Below, in pieces: positions 26,547 to 35,304 of a stretch of 64,000 nucleotides of DNA. The notes beneath the pieces are model-generated. The model ran no database searches, was not told the origin of the DNA, and saw nothing but the letters and a program-made list of their open reading frames with translations. Position 1 is the stretch's first letter. Each line of letters opens with the position of its first letter. Source of the DNA: Agrococcus sp. SGAir0287. Its GTDB lineage: Bacteria; Actinomycetota; Actinomycetes; Actinomycetales; Microbacteriaceae. Made by a program: the position numbers and the translations under genes. Where the stretch lies: positions 1,178,001 through 1,242,000 of the forward strand of contig NZ_CP027942.1 in assembly GCF_005484985.1 (NCBI RefSeq), written 5' to 3'.

Positions 26547-27490
26547 CCGATCGTCTGCCCGCGTCGATGGCGGGAGCCGTCGACCTGTCCGGTCTCGCGG
26601 CGCGCCACGCGCGCCCCGCCGCCGCGCAGCAGCCCGCGCCCGGCGACGGCGATGCGCCGCAGGGCGGCGTCGGCGTCATCGTCGACGTGACCGATGCCGA
26701 CTTCGCGCAGATCGTCGAGCTGTCGCGCACCGTGCCGGTCGTCGTGGACATCTGGGCGGAGTGGTGCGGGCCCTGCAGGCAGCTCACGCCCGTGCTCGAG
26801 CGCCTCGTCACGGGCTACGCGGGCCGGCTCGTGCTGGCGAAGGTCGACGCCGACCGCAACCCGCAGCTCGTGCAGGCGTTCCAGGCGCAGTCGATCCCGA
26901 CCGTCGCGGCCGTCATCGGCGGTCGCCCCGCTGCGCTGTTCACGGGCGCCATCCCCGAGGCGCAGGTCGCCGACGTGCTCGAGCAGGTGCTCGCCTTCGC
27001 GGCGCAGGAGGGCGTCACCGGCCGGCTGCCCGTCGGGGAGCCGGGGGAGCAGGCCGCCGAGCCGACCGAGCCGCCCCTGCCGCCGCTGCATCAGGAGGCG
27101 CACGACGCGCTCGACCGCGGCGACCTCGCAGGGGCGATCGATGCCTTCGAGCGCGCGATCGTCGCGAACCCGCGTGACGGCGAGGCGATCGCGGGACTCG
27201 CCAACGTGCGACTGCTCGATCGGCTCCAGGGTGCCTCGGCGGACGAGATCCGCCGGGCCGCCGCCGACGCGCCGAGCGACGTGGATGCGCAGATGCGGGT
27301 CGCCGACCTCGACGTCTCGGGCGGCCACGTCGAGGACGCGTTCGCCCGGCTCCTCGAGCTCGTCGCATCCACGACCGGCGACGAGCGACAGCAGGTGCGC
27401 CTGCGCCTGCTCGACTTCTTCGAGATCGTGGGCGCCGACGACCCGCGCGTCGCCGCGGCGCGGCGCAGGCTCACGACGCTGCTCTACTGA
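26543..27490 (+). CDS. Thioredoxin-TPR co-chaperone (CnoX/YbbN-like)
   Basis: A 315-residue cytoplasmic protein with a thioredoxin domain at about 45-155 and a TPR-like helical domain at about 185-315. The active site WAEWCGPCRQ keeps both cysteines (75 and 78), so it could act as a real oxidoreductase, unlike E. coli YbbN (CnoX), whose thioredoxin site is altered to SxxC. HDALDRGDLAGAIDAFERAI is the first TPR. Its ATG overlaps the stop of the envelope-protein gene by four bases, indicating coupled translation and perhaps a shared role in envelope protein folding. Confidence 0.88.
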   Translation: MTDRLPASMAGAVDLSGLAARHARPAAAQQPAPGDGDAPQGGVGVIVDVTDADFAQIVELSRTVPVVVDIWAEWCGPCRQLTPVLERLVTGYAGRLVLAKVDADRNPQLVQAFQAQSIPTVAAVIGGRPAALFTGAIPEAQVADVLEQVLAFAAQEGVTGRLPVGEPGEQAAEPTEPPLPPLHQEAHDALDRGDLAGAIDAFERAIVANPRDGEAIAGLANVRLLDRLQGASADEIRRAAADAPSDVDAQMRVADLDVSGGHVEDAFARLLELVASTTGDERQQVRLRLLDFFEIVGADDPRVAAARRRLTTLLY

Positions 27491-28008
27491 GCCGCGGCGA
27501 CGCTCCTGCCCGAGAACGCCGCGAGCCGCTCGTAGGCATCCGCGCCCGCGCGCGGCTCGACGGCAGGGGAGAACGCGTCGCCGCGACGGTCGTCGGCGAG
27601 GTTCCGCGTGACGAAGTCGAGGCCGCGCTCTGCCGCGGAGGCGTCGAGATCCTCGGTGGTCGTGCCCGTCGCCGTCCGCAGGTCCCAGGCGTGGGTGGCG
27701 AGCTCGGCGAGCTGCCAGTCGACCTGGGCCTCGTGACCCTCGTCGTACGCGGCGCGCAGCTGGGCCGCCGCCTCGCCGAACGCAGCCGCGCGGTCCTCGG
27801 CGCCGCCGGCATCGGCGGACCCGTCGACCTCCTCGCCGCGCATGCCCGCGGCGAAGCGATGCAGATCGGTCGTGAGGTGGTCGACGAGGGCCGCCACGTC
27901 CCACTCGGTGCACGGGGTCGGGCGCTGCCACCCGTCGTCGTCGAGGTCGTCGATGGTGCGCTCGAGGGCGCGCAGCAGTGCGTCGAGGTCGGGATCGATC
28001 GTCGTCAT
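27484..28008 (-). CDS. TIGR03086-type DinB/maleylpyruvate-isomerase-like metal-binding protein
   Basis: A 174-residue four-helix-bundle protein. WQRPTPCTEWDVAALVDHLT is the conserved opening, with the first metal His, and QLAELATHAWDLRTATG carries the later His-x-W-D motif. The family is tied to mycothiol-dependent chemistry in Actinobacteria. Its end overlaps the convergent cnoX-like gene by seven bases. ATG 28008 is the only reasonable start. It is 59 bases downstream of glgB and may be read through from it. Confidence 0.82.
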   Translation of the reverse strand: MTTIDPDLDALLRALERTIDDLDDDGWQRPTPCTEWDVAALVDHLTTDLHRFAAGMRGEEVDGSADAGGAEDRAAAFGEAAAQLRAAYDEGHEAQVDWQLAELATHAWDLRTATGTTTEDLDASAAERGLDFVTRNLADDRRGDAFSPAVEPRAGADAYERLAAFSGRSVAAAQ

Positions 28009-28067
28009 GTCCGAGATGGTGCACCCATCCGGGTCCGTGCGCCAGCCCCGGGTCCAGCGCTCCGGAG

Positions 28068-30218
28068 TCAACGCTCCGGCGTGAGCAGCAGGCCGGCGAG
28101 CGGCGGGATCGTGAGGGTCGCCGACGCGGGGCGACCGCCGAATCCCTCGTCGGTCGCGTGCACGGTGCCGAGGTTGCCGACGCCCGATCCGCCGTACTCC
28201 GACGCATCCGAGTTCACGAGCTCCGTCCACGGTCCCGCCTCGGGCAGCCCGATCCGGTAGCCGTGCACGGGGCGGCCCGAGAAGTTGTGGATGGCGGCGA
28301 TCGGTCGACCGTCGTTCCCGTGGCGCAGGAAGGCGACGACGTTGTCGGACGAGTTGCCCCCGTCGATCCACTCGAAGCCCGCGGGCTCCGAGTCGCGGCC
28401 CCAGAGCGCCTCCTGCTCGCGGTAGACGCGGTTGAGGCGGGCGACGAGACGCTGCAGGCCCTGGTGCGCCGGCTGGTCGAGGATCCACCAGTCGAGGCCG
28501 CGGGCCTCGCTCCACTCGCTCGGCTGGCCGAACTCCTGGCCCATGAAGAGCAGCTGCTTGCCCGGATGCGCCCACATGAACGTGAGGTAGGCGCGCACGG
28601 ACGCCAGCTGCTGCCAGTGGTCGCCGGGCATCTTGCCCAGCAGCGAGCCCTTGCCGTGCACGACCTCGTCGTGGCTGATCGGCAGCGTGAACGCCTCCGA
28701 GAAGGCGTACAGGAACGAGAAGGTGATGTCGTGGTGATGGTGCGACCGGTACATCGGGTCGACCTGCATGTAGCGCAGGGTGTCGTGCATCCAGCCCATG
28801 TTCCACTTCAGGCCGAAGCCGAGCCCGCCTTGGTCGGTCGGCTTCGTCACGCCCGGCCAGGACGTGGACTCCTCGGCGATCATGACGATGCCCGGGCAGC
28901 GGCGATAGGCGGTGGCGTTGACCTCCTGCAGCAGCGAGATCGCCTCGAGGTTCTCGCGGCCGCCGTGCACGTTCGGCAGCCACTGGCCCTCGCTGCGCGA
29001 GTAGTCGAGGTAGAGCATCGATGCGACGGCGTCGACCCGCAGGCCGTCGACGTGGAACTCCTCGAGCCAGTAGACGGCGTTCGCGACGAGGAAGTTCCGC
29101 ACCTCGCTGCGACCGAAGTCGAAGACGTTCGTGCCCCAGTCCAGCTGCTCGCCGCGGCGCGGGTCGCCGTGCTCGAACAGCGGCGTGCCGTCGAAGCGCG
29201 CAAGCGCCCACTCGTCCTTCGGGAAGTGCGCGGGCACCCAGTCGACGATGACGCCGTAGCCGGCGCCGTGGAGGCGGTCGATGAGGTACTTGAGGTCGTC
29301 GGGGTGGCCGAATCGGCTCGTCGGCGCGTAGTAGCCGGTGACCTGGTAGCCCCACGAGCCGCCGAACGGGTGCTCGGCGAGCGGCAGGAACTCGACGTGG
29401 GTGAAGCCGGTCTCGTCGAGGTACGCGATGAGCGGATCGGCCATCTCGCGATAGGACAGGCCGGGGCGCCACGAGCCGAAGTGCATCTCGTACACCGACA
29501 TCGGCCCAGCGTGCGGATCGGTCTGCGCGCGGGCGCGCATCCACTCGTCGTCGCTCCACTCGAACGTCGACACGCCGGTCTTCGACGCCGTCGCGGGCGG
29601 CACCTCCGTGAAGCGCGCGAAGGGGTCGGCGCGGCGCACCCAGCCGTCCTGGGCGAGCAGCTCGTACTTGTACGCGTCGCCAGCGCCGACGCCCGGCACG
29701 AAGAGCTCCCAGATGCCGCTCACGCCCATGGAGCGCATGGCGTGCGCCGTGCCGTCCCAGCCGTTGAAGTCGCCGATGACGCGGGCGGCGCGTGCGCCCG
29801 GCGCCCAGACGGCGAACGCCGTGCCGGCGACGCCCTGATGCTCGCGCACGTGGCTGCCGAGCACCGTCCACGCCTGCTCGTGACGGCCCTCGTGCCACAG
29901 GTGCGCGTCGAGCTCGCCCACCGTGGGCAGGAAGCGGTAGGGGTCCTCAGCCTCGTGCGGCACGCCGTCGTCGTAGGTCGCGCGCACGCGGTACGGTGCG
30001 ATGGCGCCCGGCACGACGCCCTCCCAGACGCCGTGGCCGACGTGGGTCAGCGGCACGGCGTCCGAGCGCTCTGGCAGCGCCTCGACGCTCGTCGCGAGCC
30101 GGCGCACGACGCGGACGACGTGGTCGTCGCCGTCGGGATGCGCGCCGAGCACGTCGTGCGGGGTCGCGTGGCTGCCGTTCGCGAGCTGCTCGAGGGTCGC
30201 GTCGTCGATCGTGGTCAT
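28068..30218 (-). CDS. glgB: 1,4-alpha-glucan branching enzyme (GH13)
   Basis: Transfers alpha-1,4 chains to alpha-1,6 branch points. N-terminal CBM48 modules (about 1-220) precede the GH13 barrel. FHVDGLRVDAVASMLYLDYS holds the nucleophile Asp, GIVMIAEESTSWPGV the acid Glu, and FTLPISHDEVVHGKGSLLG the transition-state stabiliser. 716 residues, the standard actinobacterial length. The ATG overlaps the glgE stop by four bases, so glgE-glgB are translationally coupled, as in mycobacteria. Confidence 0.97.
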   Translation of the reverse strand: MTTIDDATLEQLANGSHATPHDVLGAHPDGDDHVVRVVRRLATSVEALPERSDAVPLTHVGHGVWEGVVPGAIAPYRVRATYDDGVPHEAEDPYRFLPTVGELDAHLWHEGRHEQAWTVLGSHVREHQGVAGTAFAVWAPGARAARVIGDFNGWDGTAHAMRSMGVSGIWELFVPGVGAGDAYKYELLAQDGWVRRADPFARFTEVPPATASKTGVSTFEWSDDEWMRARAQTDPHAGPMSVYEMHFGSWRPGLSYREMADPLIAYLDETGFTHVEFLPLAEHPFGGSWGYQVTGYYAPTSRFGHPDDLKYLIDRLHGAGYGVIVDWVPAHFPKDEWALARFDGTPLFEHGDPRRGEQLDWGTNVFDFGRSEVRNFLVANAVYWLEEFHVDGLRVDAVASMLYLDYSRSEGQWLPNVHGGRENLEAISLLQEVNATAYRRCPGIVMIAEESTSWPGVTKPTDQGGLGFGLKWNMGWMHDTLRYMQVDPMYRSHHHHDITFSFLYAFSEAFTLPISHDEVVHGKGSLLGKMPGDHWQQLASVRAYLTFMWAHPGKQLLFMGQEFGQPSEWSEARGLDWWILDQPAHQGLQRLVARLNRVYREQEALWGRDSEPAGFEWIDGGNSSDNVVAFLRHGNDGRPIAAIHNFSGRPVHGYRIGLPEAGPWTELVNSDASEYGGSGVGNLGTVHATDEGFGGRPASATLTIPPLAGLLLTPER

Positions 30219-32656
30219 GGCCGCCTCACGTGCAGGATGTGGACGGGCTCGACGAAGGCGTCGAGCCGCACGAACGCGTCGTCGCCCCACTCCCACACCT
30301 GATCGGTCACGAGGTCGTGCACCGAGAAGGTCGAGCCCGGCTCGAGGCCGATGGCCTCGAGGTCGAGGTGCACCATCGTCTGTCGCACCGAGTGCGGGTC
30401 GACGTTGGCGACCACGATGATCGTGTCGTCCTCGCCGGACGGCGTGAAGCGTCCGTCGAGGTGCTTCGCGAAGACGAGCACCGCGTCGTCGTCGCTCCAG
30501 TGCACGGAGAGGTTGCGCAGCTGCTGCAGCGCAGGGTGCTCGGCGCGGATGCGGTTCAGCATGGTGAGGTAGGGCGCGATCGAGGTGCCGAGCCGCTCGG
30601 CCTTCGCCCAGTCGCGCTCCTTGTACTCGTACTTCTCGTTGTCGACGTTCTCCTCGGACCCGGGCCTGGCCACGTCCTCGATGAGCTCGTAGCCGGCGTA
30701 CACGGCCCAGGACGGTACCCCGGTCGCCGCGATGGCGGCACGGATCTTGTACGCGGGGACGCCGCCGAACTGCAGGAACTCCGTGAGGATGTCGGGCGTG
30801 TTCGTCCAGAAGTTCGGGCGGAACCACGCCGCCTGCTCGCCGGAGACCTCGGCGAGGTACTCGCTCAGCTCCTGCTTCGTGTTGCGCCACGCATAGTAGG
30901 TGACCGACTGCTGGAAGCCCACCTGCGCGAGCGTCTGCATCATCGCGGGGCGCGTGAAGGCCTCCGCGTGGAACATGACGTCCGGGTGCCGGTCGGTGAT
31001 GGTGCGGATCACCCACTCCCAGAACCAGACCGGCTTCGTGTGGGGGTTGTCGACGCGGAAGATCTGCACGCCGCAGTCGATCCACTGCTCGAGCAGCCGC
31101 ACGGTCTCGTGCGCGATGCCCGCGGGATCGTGGTCGAAGTTGATCGGGTAGATGTCCTGGTACTTCTTCGGCGGGTTCTCCGCGAACGCGATCGTGCCGT
31201 CGGGCAGCTGCGTGAACCAGTCCGGGTGCTCGGTGACCCAGGGGTGGTCGGGCGCGCACTGCAGCGCGAAGTCCAGCGCGACCTCGATGCCGTGCGCCGC
31301 GGCCTCCGCGACGAAGTCCCGCAGGTCGTCGATCGTGCCGAGGTCCGGGTGGATGGCGTCGTGGCCGCCGTCCTTCGAGCCGATGGCCCACGGGCTGCCG
31401 GGGTCGCCGGGGCCGGGCGTCAGCGAGTTGTTCGGTCCCTTGCGGTTGACCTCGCCGATGGGATGGATCGGCGGCAGGTAGAGCACGTCGAAGCCCATCG
31501 CGGCGACGGCCGGGATGCGCTCCTTCGCGGTCTGGAACGTGCCGGAGATCCAGCCGTCCTTCGTCTTCCGCGCGCCCTCGGAGCGGGGGAAGAGCTCGTA
31601 CCACGAGCCGACGAGCGCGCGGCGGCGCTCGACCCGCAGCGGCACGTCCTCGGAGGCGGAGACGAGCGCGCGCGGGGGGTGCGCCTCCATGATCGTGCGC
31701 ATCGTGAGCGTCGTCGCGGCGGCCCAGCGCTCCTGCGGCGTGCGCGTGCGATCGCGCAGCACGGCCGCGGTCTCGGCGAGGCTCGCAGGTCCCGCCGCCT
31801 CGGCGATGGACCGCTCCATGAGCCGGGCGCCGATCTCGAGCATGAGCTCGACGTCGATGCCTGCGCCGATCTTGATCTCGGCGTCGTGCAGCCACGTGCC
31901 CCAGTCGTCGCTCCAGCCCTCGACGTGCCACGACCACATGCCCTGCTCGTCGATCGCCGCGAGCGCCGTCCAGCGATCGGTGCCGGGTGCGACGAGACGC
32001 ATGGGCTCGCGGTGCACGGCGCCCGAGGGCGCCGTCAGCACGAGGGTCGCGCCGATCTGGTCGTGGCCCTCGCGGAAGACCGTCGCCGAGAACGGCACGA
32101 CCTCGCCGACGACGGCCTTCGCCGGATGCGGCGAGCCGGGGATGGCGGGGAAGAGGTCGCGCACGGGGATGCGGCCCGTGTGCACCTGGGTGCGGGGGTC
32201 GACGCGCGCGTCGGCCGGTGCCGCAGACGCTGCGGGCGTGGGCGCTGCGGGCGTCGGCTCTGCGGGCGTCGGCTCTGCTGACGCGGGCTCGTCCGGCCCC
32301 GGCAGCGGCGGGAGGGGAGCGGAGGCCGTCGAGGCGGTCGATGCGGGCCTCGGCGCCGAGACGGGTCGGCGCAGCCCGAGCGACGGCTTCGGCGGCTCGA
32401 CGAGCGCCGGCGGCTCTGCGACCGGCGGCTCTGCGACCGGCGGCTCGACGAGCGCCGGCGGCTCTGCGACCGGCGGCTCTGCGACCGGCGGCTCGACGAG
32501 CGCCGGCGGCTCTGCGACCGGCGGCTCTGCGACCGGCGGCTCGGGCGAAGGCGGCGCGGGCGTCCGCGCAGGCTCGGGTGCCGCAGCCTGGGGCGGCTGG
32601 GCCGCATCCTCGGGCTTCCTCCTGGTGAACGCGCCTCGGCGCTTCTCCTTCGCCAC
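30215..32656 (-). CDS. glgE: Alpha-1,4-glucan:maltose-1-phosphate maltosyltransferase
   Basis: Extends alpha-glucans with maltose from maltose 1-phosphate. Catalytic motifs are intact: CGVQIFRVDNPHTKPVWFWE (nucleophile Asp), MFHAEAFTRP (acid Glu), and LPPIHPIGEVNRKGPNN. The GlgE core starts near residue 150 (RIPVRDLFPAI). Before it lies a Pro/Ala/Glu-rich extension of about 145 residues that includes three identical 16-residue repeats; total 813 residues against about 660-700 in mycobacteria and streptomycetes. The GTG start at 32656 is followed by AKEKRRGAFTRRKPED; no later in-frame start is closer to the core with a good ribosome site that I can see. Divergent from glgP. Confidence 0.94.
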   Translation of the reverse strand: MAKEKRRGAFTRRKPEDAAQPPQAAAPEPARTPAPPSPEPPVAEPPVAEPPALVEPPVAEPPVAEPPALVEPPVAEPPVAEPPALVEPPKPSLGLRRPVSAPRPASTASTASAPLPPLPGPDEPASAEPTPAEPTPAAPTPAASAAPADARVDPRTQVHTGRIPVRDLFPAIPGSPHPAKAVVGEVVPFSATVFREGHDQIGATLVLTAPSGAVHREPMRLVAPGTDRWTALAAIDEQGMWSWHVEGWSDDWGTWLHDAEIKIGAGIDVELMLEIGARLMERSIAEAAGPASLAETAAVLRDRTRTPQERWAAATTLTMRTIMEAHPPRALVSASEDVPLRVERRRALVGSWYELFPRSEGARKTKDGWISGTFQTAKERIPAVAAMGFDVLYLPPIHPIGEVNRKGPNNSLTPGPGDPGSPWAIGSKDGGHDAIHPDLGTIDDLRDFVAEAAAHGIEVALDFALQCAPDHPWVTEHPDWFTQLPDGTIAFAENPPKKYQDIYPINFDHDPAGIAHETVRLLEQWIDCGVQIFRVDNPHTKPVWFWEWVIRTITDRHPDVMFHAEAFTRPAMMQTLAQVGFQQSVTYYAWRNTKQELSEYLAEVSGEQAAWFRPNFWTNTPDILTEFLQFGGVPAYKIRAAIAATGVPSWAVYAGYELIEDVARPGSEENVDNEKYEYKERDWAKAERLGTSIAPYLTMLNRIRAEHPALQQLRNLSVHWSDDDAVLVFAKHLDGRFTPSGEDDTIIVVANVDPHSVRQTMVHLDLEAIGLEPGSTFSVHDLVTDQVWEWGDDAFVRLDAFVEPVHILHVRRP
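32394..32537 (-). repeat. Three perfect 48-bp tandem repeats within glgE
   Basis: Units at 32394-32441, 32442-32489 and 32490-32537 are identical and in frame. Each encodes 16 residues, PPVAEPPVAEPPALVE up to register. Each unit has an internal 15-base doublet. A true protein repeat likely to vary in copy number between strains. Confidence 0.95.
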
Positions 32657-32758
32657 GGACCCCACGCTATCGAAGCCGCGCGGACGCCCGCCGAGCACCC
32701 CCGGGGATCGCGATCGACGCGCGGCCTGTGCTATCCGATCGCTCGCTACGCTGCACTC

Positions 32759-35296
32759 GTGAAGGCCATCCGCACGTTCACCGTCCGATCGTCGCTGCCC
32801 GAGTCGCTGCGCCCGCTCGAGGCGCTCGCGACCAACCTGCGGTGGTCGTGGCACGAGCCCACGCGCGAGCTGTTCCGCGAGGTGTCGCTCGACGCCTGGC
32901 GCGGCGCCGGCCACGATCCCATCCAGCTGCTGGGGCGCGTCGGGCAGGAGCGCATCGCCGAGCTCGCCGCCGACGAGGGGTTCGTCGGCAGGGTCCACGC
33001 GCTCGCGCAGGACCTCGACGACTACCTGCGCGAGGCCCGCTGGTACCAGTCGCTCGACGGCGCGCCGCGCTCGATCGGCTACTTCTCGCCCGAGTTCGGC
33101 ATCACGAGCGCGCTGCCGCAGTACTCGGGCGGCCTCGGGATCCTCGCGGGCGACCATCTGAAGGCCGCGAGCGACCTCGGCGTCCCCATCGTCGGCGTCG
33201 GCCTGTTCTACCAGTCGGGGTACTTCCGCCAGGCGATCTCGAGCGAGGGATGGCAGCAGGAGTCCTACCCCGTGCTCGACCCCGACGGGCTGCCGCTCAC
33301 GGTGCTGCGCGACGAGGACGGCGCACCCGTGCTCGTGACGCTCGCGATGCCCGGCGGTCGGACCCTGCACGCGCGCATCTGGGAGGCGCGCGTCGGGCGC
33401 GTGCCGCTGCTGCTGCTCGACACGAACGTGCGCGAGAACGCGCCCGAGCTGCGCGGCGTCGCCGATCGCCTCTACGGCGGCGGCGGCGAGCAGCGGCTCG
33501 TGCAGGAGCTGCTGCTCGGGATCGGTGGCGTGCGCGCGCTCGCGGCGTACGCCGATCGCACGGGCACCCAGCTGCCCGAGGTCTTCCACTCGAACGAAGG
33601 GCACGCGGGCTTCCTCGGGCTCGAGCGCATCGGTCGCCTTGTCGCCGAGGGCCTCGGCTTCGACGAGGCGCTCCGCGTCGTGCGGGCCGGCACGGTCTTC
33701 ACGACCCACACGCCCGTGCCCGCCGGGATCGACCGATTCGACGCATCCCTCGTGCGAGCGCACTTCGCCTCGGGCGAGCTCGTGCCCGGCGTCGACGTCG
33801 ACGACGTGCTCGCGCTCGGCGCCGAGGAGGGCGCCGACGTGTTCAACATGGCGCGGCTCGGCTTCGCGCTCGCGCAGCGCGCCAACGGCGTCTCGCGCCT
33901 CCATGGGCGCGTCTCGCGCGAGATGTTCGGCGCGCTCTGGCCGGGCTTCGACGCCGACGACGTGCCGATCGGCTCGGTGACGAACGGCGTGCACGCGGCG
34001 ACCTGGACGTCGCCGCACCTCAAGCGCCTCGCGAGCGAGGTGCTCGGCGCGAGCGACACCACGCGCGCCGACTGGGGATCGGAGGCGCTGTCGGACGACG
34101 CGCTGTGGGCGGTGCGACGCGAGATGCGCGCGCAGCTCGTCGCCGAGGCGCGCGCCCGCACCCGCAGGCAGCACGAGCGGAACCAGGGCGCTGCGCCGGC
34201 GTGGATCGATCGGCTCCTCGACCCCGAGGTGCTGACGATCGGCTTCGCCAGGCGCGTGCCGACCTACAAGCGCCTCACGCTCATGCTGCACGACCGCGAG
34301 CGGCTGCGGGCGCTGCTCACGCATCCCGAGCGCCCGGTGCAGCTCGTCATCGCGGGCAAGTCGCATCCGGCGGACGAGCAGGGCAAGCAGCTCATCCAGG
34401 AGCTCGTGCGCTTCGCGCAGGATCCGGCGCTGCGCGAGCGCATCGTCTTCCTCGAGGACTACGACATCTCGATGGCGAAGACGCTCTACCCCGGCTGCGA
34501 CGTGTGGCTCAACAACCCGCTGCGCCCGCTCGAGGCATGCGGCACGAGCGGCATGAAGGCGGCGCTCAACGGCTCGCTCAACCTCTCGATCCTCGACGGC
34601 TGGTGGGACGAGCTGCACGACGAGCAGAACGGCTGGGCCATCCCGTCCGCGAACGAGCGCGTCGACGCCGTGACGCGCGACGCGCTCGAGGCGACCGCGC
34701 TCTACGACCTCGTCGAGCACCAGGTCGCGCCGCGGTTCTACGACCGCGACGAGCGCGGCCTGCCGCGCGACTGGATCGCCTCGATCCGGCACACGCTCGA
34801 GACGCTGAGCCCCGTGCTGAGCGCGGAGCGGATGCTGCAGGAGTACGTGCGCGAGCTCTACGCGCCGGCGGCCGCCGCCGAGCGCGCGGTCTCGGCCGGC
34901 GGCTACGCGCCCGCGAAGGAGCTCGCGGCCTGGGCGACGCGCGTGGCGGAGGGCTTCGACGCGGTGCGCGTGCTGCACGTCGACATCGAGGGCGTCGACC
35001 GCGCGCCCGTCGTCGGCGACGAGATCGGCGTGCAGGTCTTCGTCGAGCTGGGAGCGCTCGCGCCCGAGGACGTGGCCGTCGAGCTCGTCGCGGGCACGAT
35101 GACCGAGGCGGGCGACCTGCGCGACACCCGCGCGTTCGCGCTCGAGCACGCGGAGGCGGCCGGCTCAGCGCAGCGGTTCGCGGCGCGGCTCGAGGTCGAT
35201 CGCGCCGGCACCTTCGGATACGGCGTGCGCGTCGTGCCGTCGCACCCGCTGCTCGCGTCGCCCGCCGAGCTCGGGCTCGTCGCCGTCGCGGGCTGA
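32759..35296 (+). CDS. glgP: Alpha-glucan (glycogen) phosphorylase
   Basis: Releases glucose 1-phosphate from glycogen using PLP. The first 110 residues are the DUF3417 domain found in the actinobacterial and archaeal-type enzyme (LRPLEALATNLRWSWHEPTR). YSGGLGILAGDHLKAASDLG, FHSNEGHAGFLGLERIG, and EACGTSGMKAALNGSLN with the PLP-binding Lys are all present. 845 residues. The GTG at 32759 is six bases after TACGCT (32747-32752), so the message is probably leaderless. It is divergent from glgE and convergent with glgX. Confidence 0.95.
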   Translation: MKAIRTFTVRSSLPESLRPLEALATNLRWSWHEPTRELFREVSLDAWRGAGHDPIQLLGRVGQERIAELAADEGFVGRVHALAQDLDDYLREARWYQSLDGAPRSIGYFSPEFGITSALPQYSGGLGILAGDHLKAASDLGVPIVGVGLFYQSGYFRQAISSEGWQQESYPVLDPDGLPLTVLRDEDGAPVLVTLAMPGGRTLHARIWEARVGRVPLLLLDTNVRENAPELRGVADRLYGGGGEQRLVQELLLGIGGVRALAAYADRTGTQLPEVFHSNEGHAGFLGLERIGRLVAEGLGFDEALRVVRAGTVFTTHTPVPAGIDRFDASLVRAHFASGELVPGVDVDDVLALGAEEGADVFNMARLGFALAQRANGVSRLHGRVSREMFGALWPGFDADDVPIGSVTNGVHAATWTSPHLKRLASEVLGASDTTRADWGSEALSDDALWAVRREMRAQLVAEARARTRRQHERNQGAAPAWIDRLLDPEVLTIGFARRVPTYKRLTLMLHDRERLRALLTHPERPVQLVIAGKSHPADEQGKQLIQELVRFAQDPALRERIVFLEDYDISMAKTLYPGCDVWLNNPLRPLEACGTSGMKAALNGSLNLSILDGWWDELHDEQNGWAIPSANERVDAVTRDALEATALYDLVEHQVAPRFYDRDERGLPRDWIASIRHTLETLSPVLSAERMLQEYVRELYAPAAAAERAVSAGGYAPAKELAAWATRVAEGFDAVRVLHVDIEGVDRAPVVGDEIGVQVFVELGALAPEDVAVELVAGTMTEAGDLRDTRAFALEHAEAAGSAQRFAARLEVDRAGTFGYGVRVVPSHPLLASPAELGLVAVAG

Positions 35297-35304
35297 CGCG
35301 GCGC

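Noticed and set aside
32394..32537. CRISPR-like array
   Set aside because: The three 48-base units are directly adjacent without spacers, in frame, and code for protein repeats in GlgE.
34578..35304. Extension of glgX far into the glgP antisense strand
   Set aside because: The sequence after 35324 turns into Arg/Ala-rich antisense translation, while a one-base repair gives a stop at 35305 and the usual GlgX length.
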